This document shows positions 38,811 through 50,369 of a stretch of 64,000 bases of DNA, one piece after another. The notes below the pieces were generated by a model. It had not been told where the DNA came from and ran no database searches. It saw only the letters and a program-made list of their open reading frames with translations. Origin of the DNA: Notospermus geniculatus (Eukaryota; Nemertea; Pilidiophora; Heteronemertea; Lineidae). The first letter of the stretch is position 1. Each line of letters starts with the position of its first letter. The position numbers were made by a program, and so were the translations under genes. The stretch is from assembly GCA_002633025.1 (NCBI GenBank), contig NMRB01000085.1:351614-415613 (forward strand), given 5' to 3'.

Positions 38811-39035
38811 CCCCTTAACTGGATACGGCGTACTATAATGTCACTACAAAATCCGAGGAACCCCTGAAGATCGCAGCTTGCATAGGACGTATTAGTATGC
38901 CTTGCAAGGAAATGGCGCATCACAGTGCGTAGAACGTTATATCACGTCCGGAACCTTATGTGTCAAATACTTTTTTTGGCAATTTTTAAAAAAATAAAAA
39001 TTTGAACTAAAAAAATTACACAGTTAAGGGGTTAA
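38811..39035. mobile_element. TTAACCCCTTAACTG-type MITE
   Basis: Ends TTAGCCCCTTAACTG and CAGTTAAGGGGTTAA are inverted. The interior TATTAGTATGCCTTGCAAGG ... CCGGAACCTTATGTGTCAAA is shared with 23403-23640 and, via the duplication, with about 41112-41338. Confidence 0.65.
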
Positions 39036-39354
39036 AAAGGTTTCTAAATCTGCACATCATTGGATAGTACCAAAAAGTTTTGGGGACTCATATTTAACGG
39101 AATGCCCTGTAGAAAAATTCCATTATATTATCATGAACAAATCATGTGCAATGATCTGTAGACCTTCAAGGGATAGTCTCCATGATTTGAATTGCAGAAG
39201 ATTTTTTTGTCACGCCAGGAGAGCTGTCTTCATGGTGAACCTGGAAGCAGTGTTATGACACTACAATAGACGATGTAATGTTGTATCAACAGCATGATTT
39301 TCATTGTCGCATGATTAAAAAATCGTTGTGATAATTTTGTTTATTATTTACGTG

Positions 39355-39360
39355 AATAAA
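39355..39360 (+). terminator. Possible polyadenylation signal AATAAA, rost-like gene
   Basis: AATAAA lies 1.38 kb after the stop in the duplicated 3' flank; a second one sits at the same place in the downstream copy (about 41661). No downstream evidence of cleavage can be read. Confidence 0.25.
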
Positions 39361-39562
39361 ACTATGAGACAGCATTTTCTTTTAAAGTGTGAAATTCAAC
39401 AATGGTAGCTACGTCAGCATCTGTCGTCTTCCATAGTAGTGAAAGGGTAAATGTTCCAAATGAAGTTGTTTGTCTCACAACTATTCGTCTAGGCCTAGTT
39501 AAATCCTCGTCAGCCATATAGTGCCGTCATTGGCATGTTTTCCAACATCACTACTGGGTGTT

Positions 39563-39720
39563 CAGGGGGCGGATCTACGATTTGGGAAAAGAGGGGGCGC
39601 CCTGTGCTAGGAATATTGAAATTTGCACCAAATTCCAGAATTTCAAGGTTGATTTTACAGATTTTTTGGCTAAAAGGGAGGCACGCGCCTGGTATGCGCC
39701 CCCCTCTGGATCCGCGCCTG
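39563..39720. mobile_element. CAGG-GCGGATC MITE, 5-bp TSD (GTGTT)
   Basis: Ends CAGGGGGCGGATC and GGATCCGCGCCTG, flanked by GTGTT on both sides. GC-rich edges with GCGCC, AT-rich middle. Duplicated at 41877-42022, and a longer relative lies at 63204-63497. Confidence 0.7.
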
Positions 39721-41876
39721 GTGTTTCAGGTAAAAAATATGTACGTACAATAATAACTTCCTTATTCTGTAATTGAGTTAAGAGCCATCAGCTCTAAAGT
39801 CTGGTTCAACCTCGAGGTGGACCATTGGAATGCCAAGTGAGGAAATGGAACATTCAATTTTGACCACAAGATTTTATTTATGTGTGACCCTTATGTAATG
39901 AAAACCACATTTTTATTAACAGTGAGGTTTCGCTATCCCGTTCCGAGATCCGGACCGGCGAGAACGATACTCGATCTCGTACCCGTTCTCGGAAACAAGA
40001 AAGTTCGTTTTCGCAATCCCGAACCGAGATATGACGTCAGTGACGTCGTCGACGTACAGGAGAAAGCGTGGGCGCTGGCCTCGCCAACACTGTCGTGACG
40101 CTGCCCTTGTTGACCATGTTGATTGCGTTTGGCCTGGAAACGTTGTTCCCAATCATGCCAATCAACTGCAAAAATTTACACNAAGGTTCAACTGACAAAT
40201 TTAGCATTTTATAAATGTGGACAATATCCCTTTAAAACCCAACAGATTTGCATTCTGACGTTTCCATGTGATAGGCAAGACCCTTCTGCACATTCACTGC
40301 AAATTTTGTTGAATTCCGACTAGTTGATCTTATGATACAAAAGGTCTGAATTAATGAGAACCCCACGAACGATGTGTGTTCAGGGTCATCGGTGTACATT
40401 TGAATAGGCTGACGTACATTTGTACATGGAACACTAATTGTGCTGAAAATAGCTCAGTTATCGTCAGAAATGGAATTCAAAACATCATGTTGGCAGGTTC
40501 ATGTACCTCTTCACCACAAAAAAAGTTGAAGCTCGTGCCTATTACGTAAAGCCAAAATTCAGGCAGTGAGAGACATCTGGTGGCAACACAGGAAGTGTAT
40601 CCCTCAGTAAGCTCATCGTTCGCAGTTAAACCTTTATGGTTGATTCCTTTATGATATCATTCATTTGTACTCCGTGCAGCTACCTGAGTCCACTCCAAGA
40701 AAGCCAAACTGTATGGAGTGTGGGCAAAACACTCCATGCAGCACGCGGCAATATCACACCTAGTGTACATTGCAGCCGGGACGGCTGGAGTTGGAAGATG
40801 TTTCTAAGAATCCAGTATTGTGATTTTAGGATTTGAGGGCAGTATTGTGATCAAGATGAGTATTTTTGAAAGTTATCTACAAGGTGTAGTGTTTCTGTTA
40901 TTTTCCCATGAGTCTATGTTACAGAGTTGGAGACTGTTGAACCAGTTGTTTTGTTTTTGATCCCATTAAGACTTTCTAACAAGAGATTAAACCTCTTGAA
41001 TCATAATGATTCAGTTTTATTGATTTTCATTGAAATCTCTTGTTACATAGTCAGTCTAGTGTTCTGGAACTCAAATCATGAAATATAAAAAAAATGTTAA
41101 TCGTCCCTTTTTGCCCCTTAACTGGGTACGGCGTACTATTATGTCGTTACGAAATCCGGGGAACCCCCGAGGATTGCAGCTTGCATAGGACGTAATAGTA
41201 TGCCTTGCAAGGAAATGGCGCATCACAGTGTGTAGGACGTTATATCACGTCCGGAACCTTATGTGTCAAATACTTTTTTTGGCAATTTTTAAAAAAATAA
41301 AAATTTGAACTAAAAAAATTACACAGTTAAGGGGTTAAAAAAGGTTTCTAAATCTGCACATCATTGGATGGTACCAAAAAGTTTTGGGGACTCATATTTA
41401 ACGGAATGCCCTGTAGAAAAATTCCATTATATTATCATGAACAAATCATGTGCAATGATCTGTAGACCATCAAGGGATAGTCTCCATAATATGAATTGCA
41501 GAAGATGTTTTTTGTCACGCCAGGAGAGCTGTCTTCATGGTGAACCTGGAAGCAGTGTTATGACAACCACAATATACGACGTACTGTTGCATCAACAGCA
41601 TGATTGTCATTGTCGCATGATTGAAAAATCGTTGTGATAATTTTGTTTATTATTTACGTGAATAAAACTATGAGACAGCGTATTCTTTTAAAGTGTGAAA
41701 TTCAACAATGGTAGCTACGTCAGCATCTGTCGTCTTCCATAGTAGTGAAAGGGTAAATGTTCCAAATGAAGTTGTTTGTCTCACAACTATTCGTGTAGGC
41801 CTAGTTAAATCCTCGTCAGCCATAGTGCCTTCATTGGCATGTTTTCCAACATCACTACTGGGTGTTCAGGAGCGGA

Positions 41877-42022
41877 TCCAGGATTTGGGAAAAGAGGGGC
41901 GCCCTGTGCTAGGAATATTGAAATTTGTGCCAAATTCCAGAATTTCAAGGTTGATTTTACAGGTTTTTTGGCTAAAAGGAGAGGCGCGCGCCTGGTGTGC
42001 GCCCCCTCTGGATCCGCGCCTG
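41877..42022. mobile_element. CAGG-GCGGATC MITE (duplicate copy)
   Basis: Same insertion as 39563-39720 carried by the duplicated flank; the right target copy has drifted to CTGTT. Confidence 0.7.
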
Positions 42023-42103
42023 CTGTTTCAGGTAAAAAATATGTACGTACAATAATAACTTCCTTATTGTGTAATTGAGTTAAGAGTCATCAACTCTACT
42101 CTG

Positions 42104-42274
42104 TACGGCGGCCCGTAAGGAACATGAATTATTTTTTAATAACACACATTGCAACTTTTAAACATGCACTGCGACTTATTAAACACAACTGCAGTGCAAT
42201 TTAAAAAGTCGCATTGTGTTTAAAATCGCAGTGCGAGTTTGAAAAAAAATTCATGTCCCTTATGGGCCTCCGTA
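42104..42274. mobile_element. TACGG-ended MITE, 6-bp TSD (ACTCTG)
   Basis: TIR TACGGCGGCCCGTAAGGAAC and inverse ...GGGCCTCCGTA, flanked by ACTCTG (42098-42103, 42275-42280). 171 bases. Superfamily not assigned. Confidence 0.7.
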
Positions 42275-44159
42275 ACTCTGCTAACTTTTGCTCTTCGAAA
42301 AAATATTGGTCAAGTTGTATGTAATGTAGGAGGAAACCGGGGCTGCTGTGGGAATATTTTGTGCCAGCACATCCAGCAGTTTTCCTTGTAGGCCTACATT
42401 CAGTTTGACAGGGTTGGTACTTTATGTAGATGTACATGTAAGTAGTCTTGCTATTTCTAGAACCTCAAGTGCTGTTAAACTGTTCTTATGGTGATATATG
42501 TTAAGCTCAGGTGAAGGCACGAGCCGCTCTATTTGATATAATGTGAATAAATTGTTTTGTGAGGGACATGAAATTGTTGAATTTTAGTAGATATGAAGTA
42601 ATAGATTCCGGTACCTTTTTAGGCTTTTTTGGGAAACGGCAAACGTGTAATTAAATAGTCCATTTCCACTTTCTTTTGTACATGTACATGTACATGTACA
42701 ATTCAGACCATGACATTTGAATGTACAATCAAGTATTGTGGCAATGTTTGACCACGTACTACACATATTGAAACCATTTTCTTGGCCTAATGACCGGAAT
42801 AAGATTTTCTCCATTTTTTTTTAATAGGAAGTGTAGTGTTGTACTTGTCAGAAACATCCTCATTGGCAATTTCAACAGCCAATTAACATTATATGAAGCA
42901 GTGAATCTCAAAAATGCAGTAAAATGACAAAGAAAGACATTTTGTATCCCTCTGTATATATGTGTTTGATCTGTTATTGTCGTTTGAAGCCAGAAATCCA
43001 TTGTACATACCATATTATATACCTGAATCTCTTTCTGTGTGTACCTAAAATATATATTTTTCTATCATCTTCGCAGCCATTAACACTCTATCCAGGTTAG
43101 ATACAAAAAGACAAAGCTTATTTTTTGCAAGATTCTGTATGTCACTGTTGAATGTGTGAATGTTATATATATACAGTATATACTGTACATAACCTGAGAT
43201 TTATGTACAAACAAGCAGTGTCAGTTTCGATGTCGACGTGTATAGGCAGACATGTATTGCATGAACAGTGTTCGCGTTTAGCAAACTATGAACAAAATAA
43301 TACTGTTACTAACACTGTATATATTCAAGAAAACCTAGCATATTATGTTGGCTAATGCTTTCTAAACTTGAACTTTTTCAGTGGGTGTTTTGTATTCCTC
43401 TAAACAGATCAGCACCAAAAATGTTGGTCAAATAACTGAATATATGAATCAAGTTTTCCATAGATTATGTAAAATCCTTGGTTAACCTTATGTTTAGTGC
43501 CAATTCCCGGTATTCTGGGACAATCGCATCATGACGCAGAGTGCCGAGGTTCGGCAATGGTACCGTCCCGGTTTACTGAGTTGCAGCAGTCTACGCCACA
43601 GCGTCAAAATAGGGCAGGCACTTAAGTAAAAAAAAGCTTCCCAATCGCCCAAACGCCCTCTGTAGGATAGCTCTTCTGTGGTTTTAGATATAAAACTTTG
43701 GCATTCAACACAAAGTCTATTTTGTGGATAGGAACAGATTCTTTAAGTACCGCTGGGGCGAACGGGGACGCAAAGAGTTAGAGGATTAAACAGGTGGCAT
43801 TGTTGCATTGTTCAGTGTAAGATGAACCCTGCTCTTTAAAAATCCATGACAATGTAGCAGATGATGCTGAAAAAACTGACAATAGATGTATGCTGATAGA
43901 ATGCGAAGTCCAACTGATCCAGCGGGTTTGACTTATTTTGCCCAGTACACTTCTTTGTGATCCTGTGCATGATTTACTGATGTTTGCAGCCACGTTATGC
44001 TGGGATGGACTGCAACATCAAAGAATGCCAATGATGGAAGAATCTTCTGATGCAAAAGCACGCCACACAGCTCGCTGAGCAGACAAACGTTGCATGGTCT
44101 AATCCAGCTAACTCTTTTATACACACGGAGGGATATTTCACTCCTGTTAGATCACAAGG

Positions 44160-44400
44160 TTTTTGAGAGAATCTCTCATGGATACCTGCTCTAGAGTATT
44201 AGTTTTATACATGTAGAAAATCTCTAATGTGTAGCTGAATCTAGAAACTAGTTTTGTACATGTAGCCCTAGAGAATATCTCTTGGGTAACCCCAATCTAG
44301 GTCACTAGTTTTATACATGTAAACTGTACGTACATGCAGAGAAACTAATGGGTGACCCATTCTCTCTTAAAGTTTTATACAAGGTGACAAATCTCATAGA
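44160..44400. repeat. Degenerate tandem repeat around AGTTTTATACATGTA
   Basis: Four diverged units of about 50-65 bases, each holding a version of TCTAGxxACTAGTTTTATACATGTA and GAGAATCTCT. No coding signal. Confidence 0.6.
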
Positions 44401-45104
44401 CAATCCATGCTAAAACGTGTGTTTTATAATGAAATTGTGTCAGTAATGAGTTTCAGCATTTGAGTAGGCCTACCCAGTTTTGAACTACCAATGTGTATTA
44501 CGGTAAAGTGTGATCATGCATTTCTTCTGCTACAGAAGTAGAATGAGAATGTTGTCCTGTTCATGAAAGTGTGAGAACCATATAATAAGCCCCAATTTTA
44601 GTCATGGAGAATGACATTTATTTTGGGGGCAATAAGAATTATTTTTTTGCATCTATCTTTTGGTATAAGCAGTCACATTATAGTTAAGCTATTAAGTCTT
44701 GTATTTTTGGTAGTAGACATTTTAATACCCTAGTATTGGTCCAAAAGATCTGGCAGAAAGATACCGAGTTATAAATTACATGTAATGTGGTTGTAGTTTT
44801 TTAACAGCTGTGTCGATTCTTTATGGGCGAGATGATGGAGATATGACATCATCTATTATGTATGTTTCATTTTTTCTCTCTGATCGCATTACATGTGTTT
44901 GTCTGCTATTATTTTTTGGGAATATTGTTATAATTCGAGAGCATCCAAGCAGTATATTATGAGATGCTGTCACCATCGACTTGGACGCGTTATTTTATAT
45001 GTGCATTTCATCGTAAGATGACGTACCGTATATACAATGCCGCTTGTTGGTATGTTCAGGTAGGCAAAAACCCTTCACTTTTGAGCAATTCAATCCCAGT
45101 GTGA

Positions 45105-45263
45105 GAAACAGGTTACAAATTGCCTTGGCTTTGGGCTTTGGTACAAATACCCCTGTAATCTCATTTTTTTGTGTCCTAGTGGAAGAAACAGGTTGCAAAT
45201 TGCCTTGGCTTTCATCTTTCGGTGCAAATACCCATGTAATCTCATTTTTGTGCGTCCATTGTC
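45105..45263. repeat. Two-unit tandem repeat, period 80
   Basis: GAAACAGGTTACAAATTGCC...GTAATCTCATTTTT occurs twice, 80 bases apart, with about 85% agreement. Confidence 0.75.
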
Positions 45264-46475
45264 ATTTTAGTATCAAAGCAAAAAATGTGGGCTTGGCCTG
45301 AATAGCAACATCTTTACTTACATGTAGCTGTGAACTATTCATATTGGGTTAATGACGCACATGCAAAAATCTTTTTTTCTCAGAAAATTGATGTGTGAGA
45401 TATGAAAATACTTCCTGTATGGTTGAGTTTATGTTGTTTGTTTTGATTCAAGCAGCAGTTCTTCCAGTTGATGAAAAGTTTTCCTCTTGACATTAGAATT
45501 TAATAGTGGACTGAATATTTTAGCAGATTTTTAATAGATTTTGCAGAAATATGGCACTATTTATAAGAAAATGTGATGAAGCAGCGTGGGGCATGAATGT
45601 TTTTGCTTGGCCAGGGAAAATGAATGCATCACTTCACTTCGCTCCCTAGAATGTTCTTTGTAAATGGTCAAATGAAAAAACACAAAAAAAAACAAAAAAA
45701 TGCCTGCCACATTGCTGCATTTTCTGTATAAACAAAAAGGCCTATTCCTACCAGTACTGATATAAGTACTTTGGTTATAAGTACTTTGGTGATAAAATTC
45801 CTCTCGTAGAATGCACAGTGACATCTTTGGGCAAACAGACAAATACAGACCAACAGCAAGCAATCATCCACTGTCTAATAGTAATAGTTTCTAGAGCGAG
45901 AAATGTGATGATGTATATTTTTTCAAATGTGCTTTGTTTTGATGAGGTCATTCATCCTATATGTATTTGTACTACAATGTTAGCCTATGCATGGATGGAC
46001 TGCTGATATCTTTTTATTTGACCATTGTGAAGTTAGTGTATGTAGGAGAAATCTTGCAGTCTGATGAAGTTGGCTGCGCAATAACGCACTGAAGGGACAA
46101 CAATAAATGTTTTCTGTCTTTGTGAGGAACGACCCAGCCTCGCGGAAACACTTCACTATGGTTACAGTCTTCACTAGCTCACCTCCCTCTTCCTCCATGA
46201 CTATTAACATGTCATCATTTTGTATAAATGATCAGACTTGTGTATTTTTATAACTTGATGCTTTTATAAATGGTTTGTGTGGATTTTAGTAATAAAGTCC
46301 ATTTCAGGGTTATAAATAACAATGACTTGTCTTTGTTTCTACCATGCATGTGTCTTGAATAATTATAGAAATAATAATAATAAATGATAAATAATAAAAA
46401 TAAAATAATAATAAAAAAAACAATAAAATAAACAATGAAAATAGATAATGAAAAACAGTAATAATAACGCCACTA

Positions 46476-46646
46476 CAGTGTTCCCTCGGTCTAACGAACC
46501 TCGATTTAATGAACTCCCGGATATTGTGATCCCAACGATCATGGCCCCATGGACAAATCCTCGCTATTATGAGGATTAGTACGAACTTCATTAGTATGAA
46601 CTTAACCCTTGGACCCTGAAGGGTTCGTAATAGCGACGGATCACTG
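46476..46646. mobile_element. pogo/Tigger-like MITE, TA target
   Basis: CAGTGTTCCCTCGGTCTAAC ... GCGACGGATCACTG, flanked by TA. Bounded on both sides by AATAATAATAAA-rich microsatellite (about 46365-46470 and 46650-46770). Confidence 0.6.
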
Positions 46647-47663
46647 TACTAATGCTAATAATAACAATAAAAACAATAACATACATGTAATTTTATAAAT
46701 AAAAAAAATTAAAATGATAATAAAAATAATGATAATAGTATAGAAATAATGATAATAAAAATAATGATAATAAAAATCTGGGACCTCTCCATCCCAAGGC
46801 TGTCGCTCAACCACATTCTGCATAATGCATCGTGTAGAAATCGGCTAACCTCTTCCTACATTCTGCAGCAAACAGCCTGACTCCGTGTTCAACGCTTTGG
46901 GATTTTCTCGTGCGCCCATTCAGAAGCCTCGTTTGCGGAAGAAAAAATATCGATGATGTCATTTCATCAAATTTTGATTGGTCAACGTCATTACCGGGAA
47001 CACGTCATGCACTGGATCGGTGCAAGCTTTGCTGTGATCGGTTGCTATTTTTGGGACTGGGGAAATCCGTTGAACACGGAATGTGGTTTGCTTGCGTGAA
47101 GGTCAAGGGAGGAGAAGCCGAGTCTTTACCTGAACTCAGTGAAGATGCTCAACCACTGTGCTATGGTGGAGTGCTACATCACCTCCGTATCATTCTAACA
47201 AATCATCCCATATAGCGAGTGGTTAATCACCTATTGACATCGACTCAATATTCAAGAGAATCGAAGCAACTGGTTGTAATCTGATCAGTTGTCCCTGACA
47301 ACGCCGTAATGGGACAGGAATAATGGATGGTGACATAATATCTAGAATGGTTAACACGGTTTATATATTGAGAGAATGTTGTCGGTAAATAGCTATTACT
47401 GTCACGACTGTCTTGTTTTGTTTGTACACATTGCAAGGCGCTCAATACATCCAATGTGCAATAATGAAGCAACCTGGATGTTCAAAAGGGGAATTACCAG
47501 GATTGCTTAACCCTTGTGCTGCCAAGGTACATTCTGTCAAAATAGAAATCTGACAAAGAATGAAAATCTGTGGAAAAATACAATAAGGAAATTTTTGAAA
47601 AAGTGAATATGAAAATTACCGGTATGTGAAATATTCTTAAGTTTGTTACCCCTCACATGACTC

Positions 47664-47814
47664 AGTGTTTCCGCCAGAGGGTACTAAAGGGTACTATGGT
47701 AGTACCCACAAAGGAACAGAAAAGGCCCATTTTCATTAATTTCATGGGGGTTTTGCTGATTTTGAAGAAATTAGTAGGCCTACCCTCAAAAAAATTTCTG
47801 GCAGAAACCCTGCA
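47664..47814. mobile_element. CAGNGTTTCCGCC-family MITE
   Basis: Ends CAGTGTTTCCGCCAGAGG and TTTCTGGCAGAAACCCTG. Target duplication not clear. The right half matches the fragment at 26637-26706. Confidence 0.6.
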
Positions 47815-48080
47815 TGTGTATAACAATGATCTGTTCTGATTGGATTTCTGGGCATGTTCACTTTTCTGTTTTGATGAAATTACCAATAATGGCAGCGGAA
47901 GGGTTAATTGCGAATCCCTTGATGTAGCTGTACCGGTAATCTAGCCCTCAGTCTCCTGTTTCACCCACTCCCATCTGATAATGAAGTGCTTTGTGCTAAA
48001 TGACTACAAGCCAGGGAACTTAAGACAATCTACCAGTAATAGCCAAAAATAAGTGGAATGGAAGGACGGTTCTGTAATAA

Positions 48081-48281
48081 TAGGGAGGTTGAGATCAGCA
48101 ACTAACCACGGATTCTTATACGTACATGTATGTATGGATGGAAATGTACACAAAATTTTTCCTCGTTGTATAGAATTCTATTCTTATACGTATATGGATC
48201 GAAATGTACACAAAATTTTTCCTCCATGTATAGAATTCTATCCGTAAGATCCGTGATAAGTCGCTGATCTCAACCTCCCTA
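48081..48281. mobile_element. TAGGGAGGTT-ended MITE with internal repeat
   Basis: TIR TAGGGAGGTTGAGATCAGC and perfect inverse at 48263-48281. The middle holds two copies of a roughly 60-base unit (GAAATGTACACAAAATTTTT...GTATAGAATTCTAT). Confidence 0.7.
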
Positions 48282-49102
48282 TTGTCGTGAACTAGCGGAA
48301 TCATTCCCATGAACAATGGAGACTTAAGCAAGGGCATACTAGTACATTATACCTCTTACCATGCCCGCAGAGAAGGGGTGCAAGAGCAGTGCCGGACCCA
48401 GCACTTCGGAAAAGTGTCACAAAGCCACCAGTGGGCAAAAACCTGCTCACCAAAGGGTCAAAGATCCCTCCGTTTAATTTTTTGTGTGGAAAAGTCACTG
48501 CTCTTCGATGAATTTCCTGGCATTTGAGATGCAAAACCAACTTTTGTTATGACCATTCCCAGCTGCTAGCCTCTACAATCTTTTCAATACCCCCATATGA
48601 TCAGCGAGTGGAACACAGTGGCTGCATAGGGCGACTGCCTAGCTGCCTGCAGCGAGCTTTGGGTGTACCAAATGTTGCAGGGAAGGGGAGGCACTATACC
48701 CCTATTAAAGAGTTAAGATGAACTGACAAAATGGGTATAACTTCTGTTAATTTGGCATTTATTGATGTACAATGTATAAAAATAGCTATCATTAAAATGT
48801 TACTGGTACCATAAATTGGTAGAAGTAAAAACACTAGCGTCAATACGGCTCCTTTTCAAGACTTTTTCTCAATTCTGGTACATCTACCATGTCTACACTG
48901 TATGATTATTACATTTCTTGCATACAAAGCATTACACGGGAACATGAGGTGGATTGGATAACGGATACGACAAGATAAGCCAGCCATAGAATACCCTGGT
49001 CACAGGTGTGTTCAAGTTGCATTGTTTGTGAAAAAAATAACATATTTCCATGCACAACATGTAGGCCTTTTTCAAAATGAAAAAAGTTGACACCAGATTT
49101 TA

Positions 49103-49264
49103 TAGTGGAATCTCTCTATATTAAGGACACCTTGAGGACTGACAAATGTTGTCCTTAATTGTGGGGTATACTTCATTAACGAGGTTAAATTGAACAGAAA
49201 TTTTGGTGTCCTTAATAGAGAGGTTTCCTCCTGCCAGAGGTGTCCACTAGGGGAGGTACTACTG
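49103..49264. mobile_element. pogo/Tigger-like MITE, TA target
   Basis: Ends TAGTGGAATCTCTCTAT and AGGGGAGGTACTACTG, internal inverse pair TATTAAGGACACC / GGTGTCCTTAATAGAGAGG, flanked by TA. Confidence 0.5.
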
Positions 49265-50140
49265 TACATCAACACCTTGATATGTGTGATTCTATTCTCC
49301 TGCTTCAGATACTGCAACTGGATATTCACCTTTAATTCAAGGCTTGCCTCTAATTTATCTCACTTTGTCCATATTCATCATCAACCGGTTGATTACGCAT
49401 ACATTGTTATATTTACTCATTGTAGAGTAATGTAATCAGGCATGACATAATGTGCTGTAATGAGGAGGCCGTGACACTGCTATACTAGCACCACAATCAG
49501 ACTGGTATCGCAACTGTCCTCACCTGTGTGTCTCTTTCGTTTCAATAAACTTTACCAGTGATGACATAAATTGAGGAGGTGGGCTATATAATTTTCATTC
49601 TGTTATTATTACAGAAAAGTCGCAACTATGGTGGACGGAATAACGGATTCCTTGAGAACGTCAATCTGTATGATATTCTTGATCCCATATGATTAATTTC
49701 ATGTTCAGTTTGAAGCTAAATTTTTATTCAAACCTCCACAAAAACATGAGGAAGATATTTTTGACATGGTGAACTTGAGGCTGTTCCTCAATACAGGGAC
49801 GATGTTCAATTTACAAATTGGATGTGCACACATGACATAGGTATTCAGGTCAGGCTTAAAAGCCAAATATCATCGATGTCACAAGGTTAATGTCTATTGA
49901 TTTTATGCCTAAATGATGGAAAAATCCGTAATTATATATCATTACTACCTTGGAGGAATTCCTCCAAGTTACCATCGAGCTGAACCAGTGCTGCAATTTC
50001 ATCACTTCGCTTCTTCCACACGCATGACCTTTTTGTTCATTTCTACATAAAATTAGTCCCCAAATCATTTTAGTCCCCCTATCCATTAGATAAGCCTGTT
50101 AAACCCCTCACCCCTATTTGTATACAAATACTCCTGTAAA

Positions 50141-50366
50141 GTCTGGTTCAACCTAGAGGTGGACCATTGGAATGCCAAGTGAGGAAATGGAACATTCAAT
50201 TTTGACCACAAGATTTATGGCTGACAACAGTCAACAGGCCAATGTTTATTATTAGGCACAGTCATCTGATTCATTACGCCGTAACATGTAACTGCAATTA
50301 TGTCACTCTTGCCACACTCTAACCACAAACTGCATTCCAATTGTCCACCTCTTGGTTGAACCAGAC
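50141..50366. mobile_element. GTCTGGTTCAACC MITE
   Basis: TIRs of about 35 bases, GTCTGGTTCAACCTAGAGGT and inverse. The left 77 bases recur at 39799-39875 as a truncated copy. It interrupts a tandem array (about 50095-50560) of CCCTATTTGTATACAAA-type units. Confidence 0.7.
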
Positions 50367-50369
50367 TAT

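Larger units (their letters stand above)
37973..42085. repeat. Duplicated 3' flank of rost-like gene (37974-39790 and about 40650-42085)
   Basis: From just after the rost-like stop codon (ATATCATTCATTTGTACTCC) the sequence recurs at about 40650 and continues for about 1.4 kb, with about 860 unrelated bases between the units. The first unit has an extra 374-base element (38082-38455) absent from the second. The copies differ by scattered SNPs and short indels. No part of the coding exon is included. Confidence 0.85.
42281..50090. other. Stretch without recognised genes
   Basis: Apart from the repeats listed separately (44160-44400, 45105-45263, 46476-46646, 47664-47814, 48081-48281, 49103-49264) I see no exon with a credible splice frame or protein similarity here. 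Short ACATGTA and ATATAC microsatellites are common (for example 42677-42700 and 43165-43190). Confidence 0.5.

Noticed and set aside
46910-47215. 101-codon plus-strand frame
   Set aside because: Composition is acceptable, but I recognise no domain, see no promoter or splice context, and no homologous copy in the window.
49949-50042. Minus-strand stretch that looks like a coding exon (KKRSDEIAALVQLDGNLEEF) with AG and GTAGT at its edges
   Set aside because: The frame has a TGA directly inside the only plausible acceptor (TATGTAG/AAATGA), no neighbouring exon fits its phase, and it overlaps a GGAGGAATTCCTCC palindrome.
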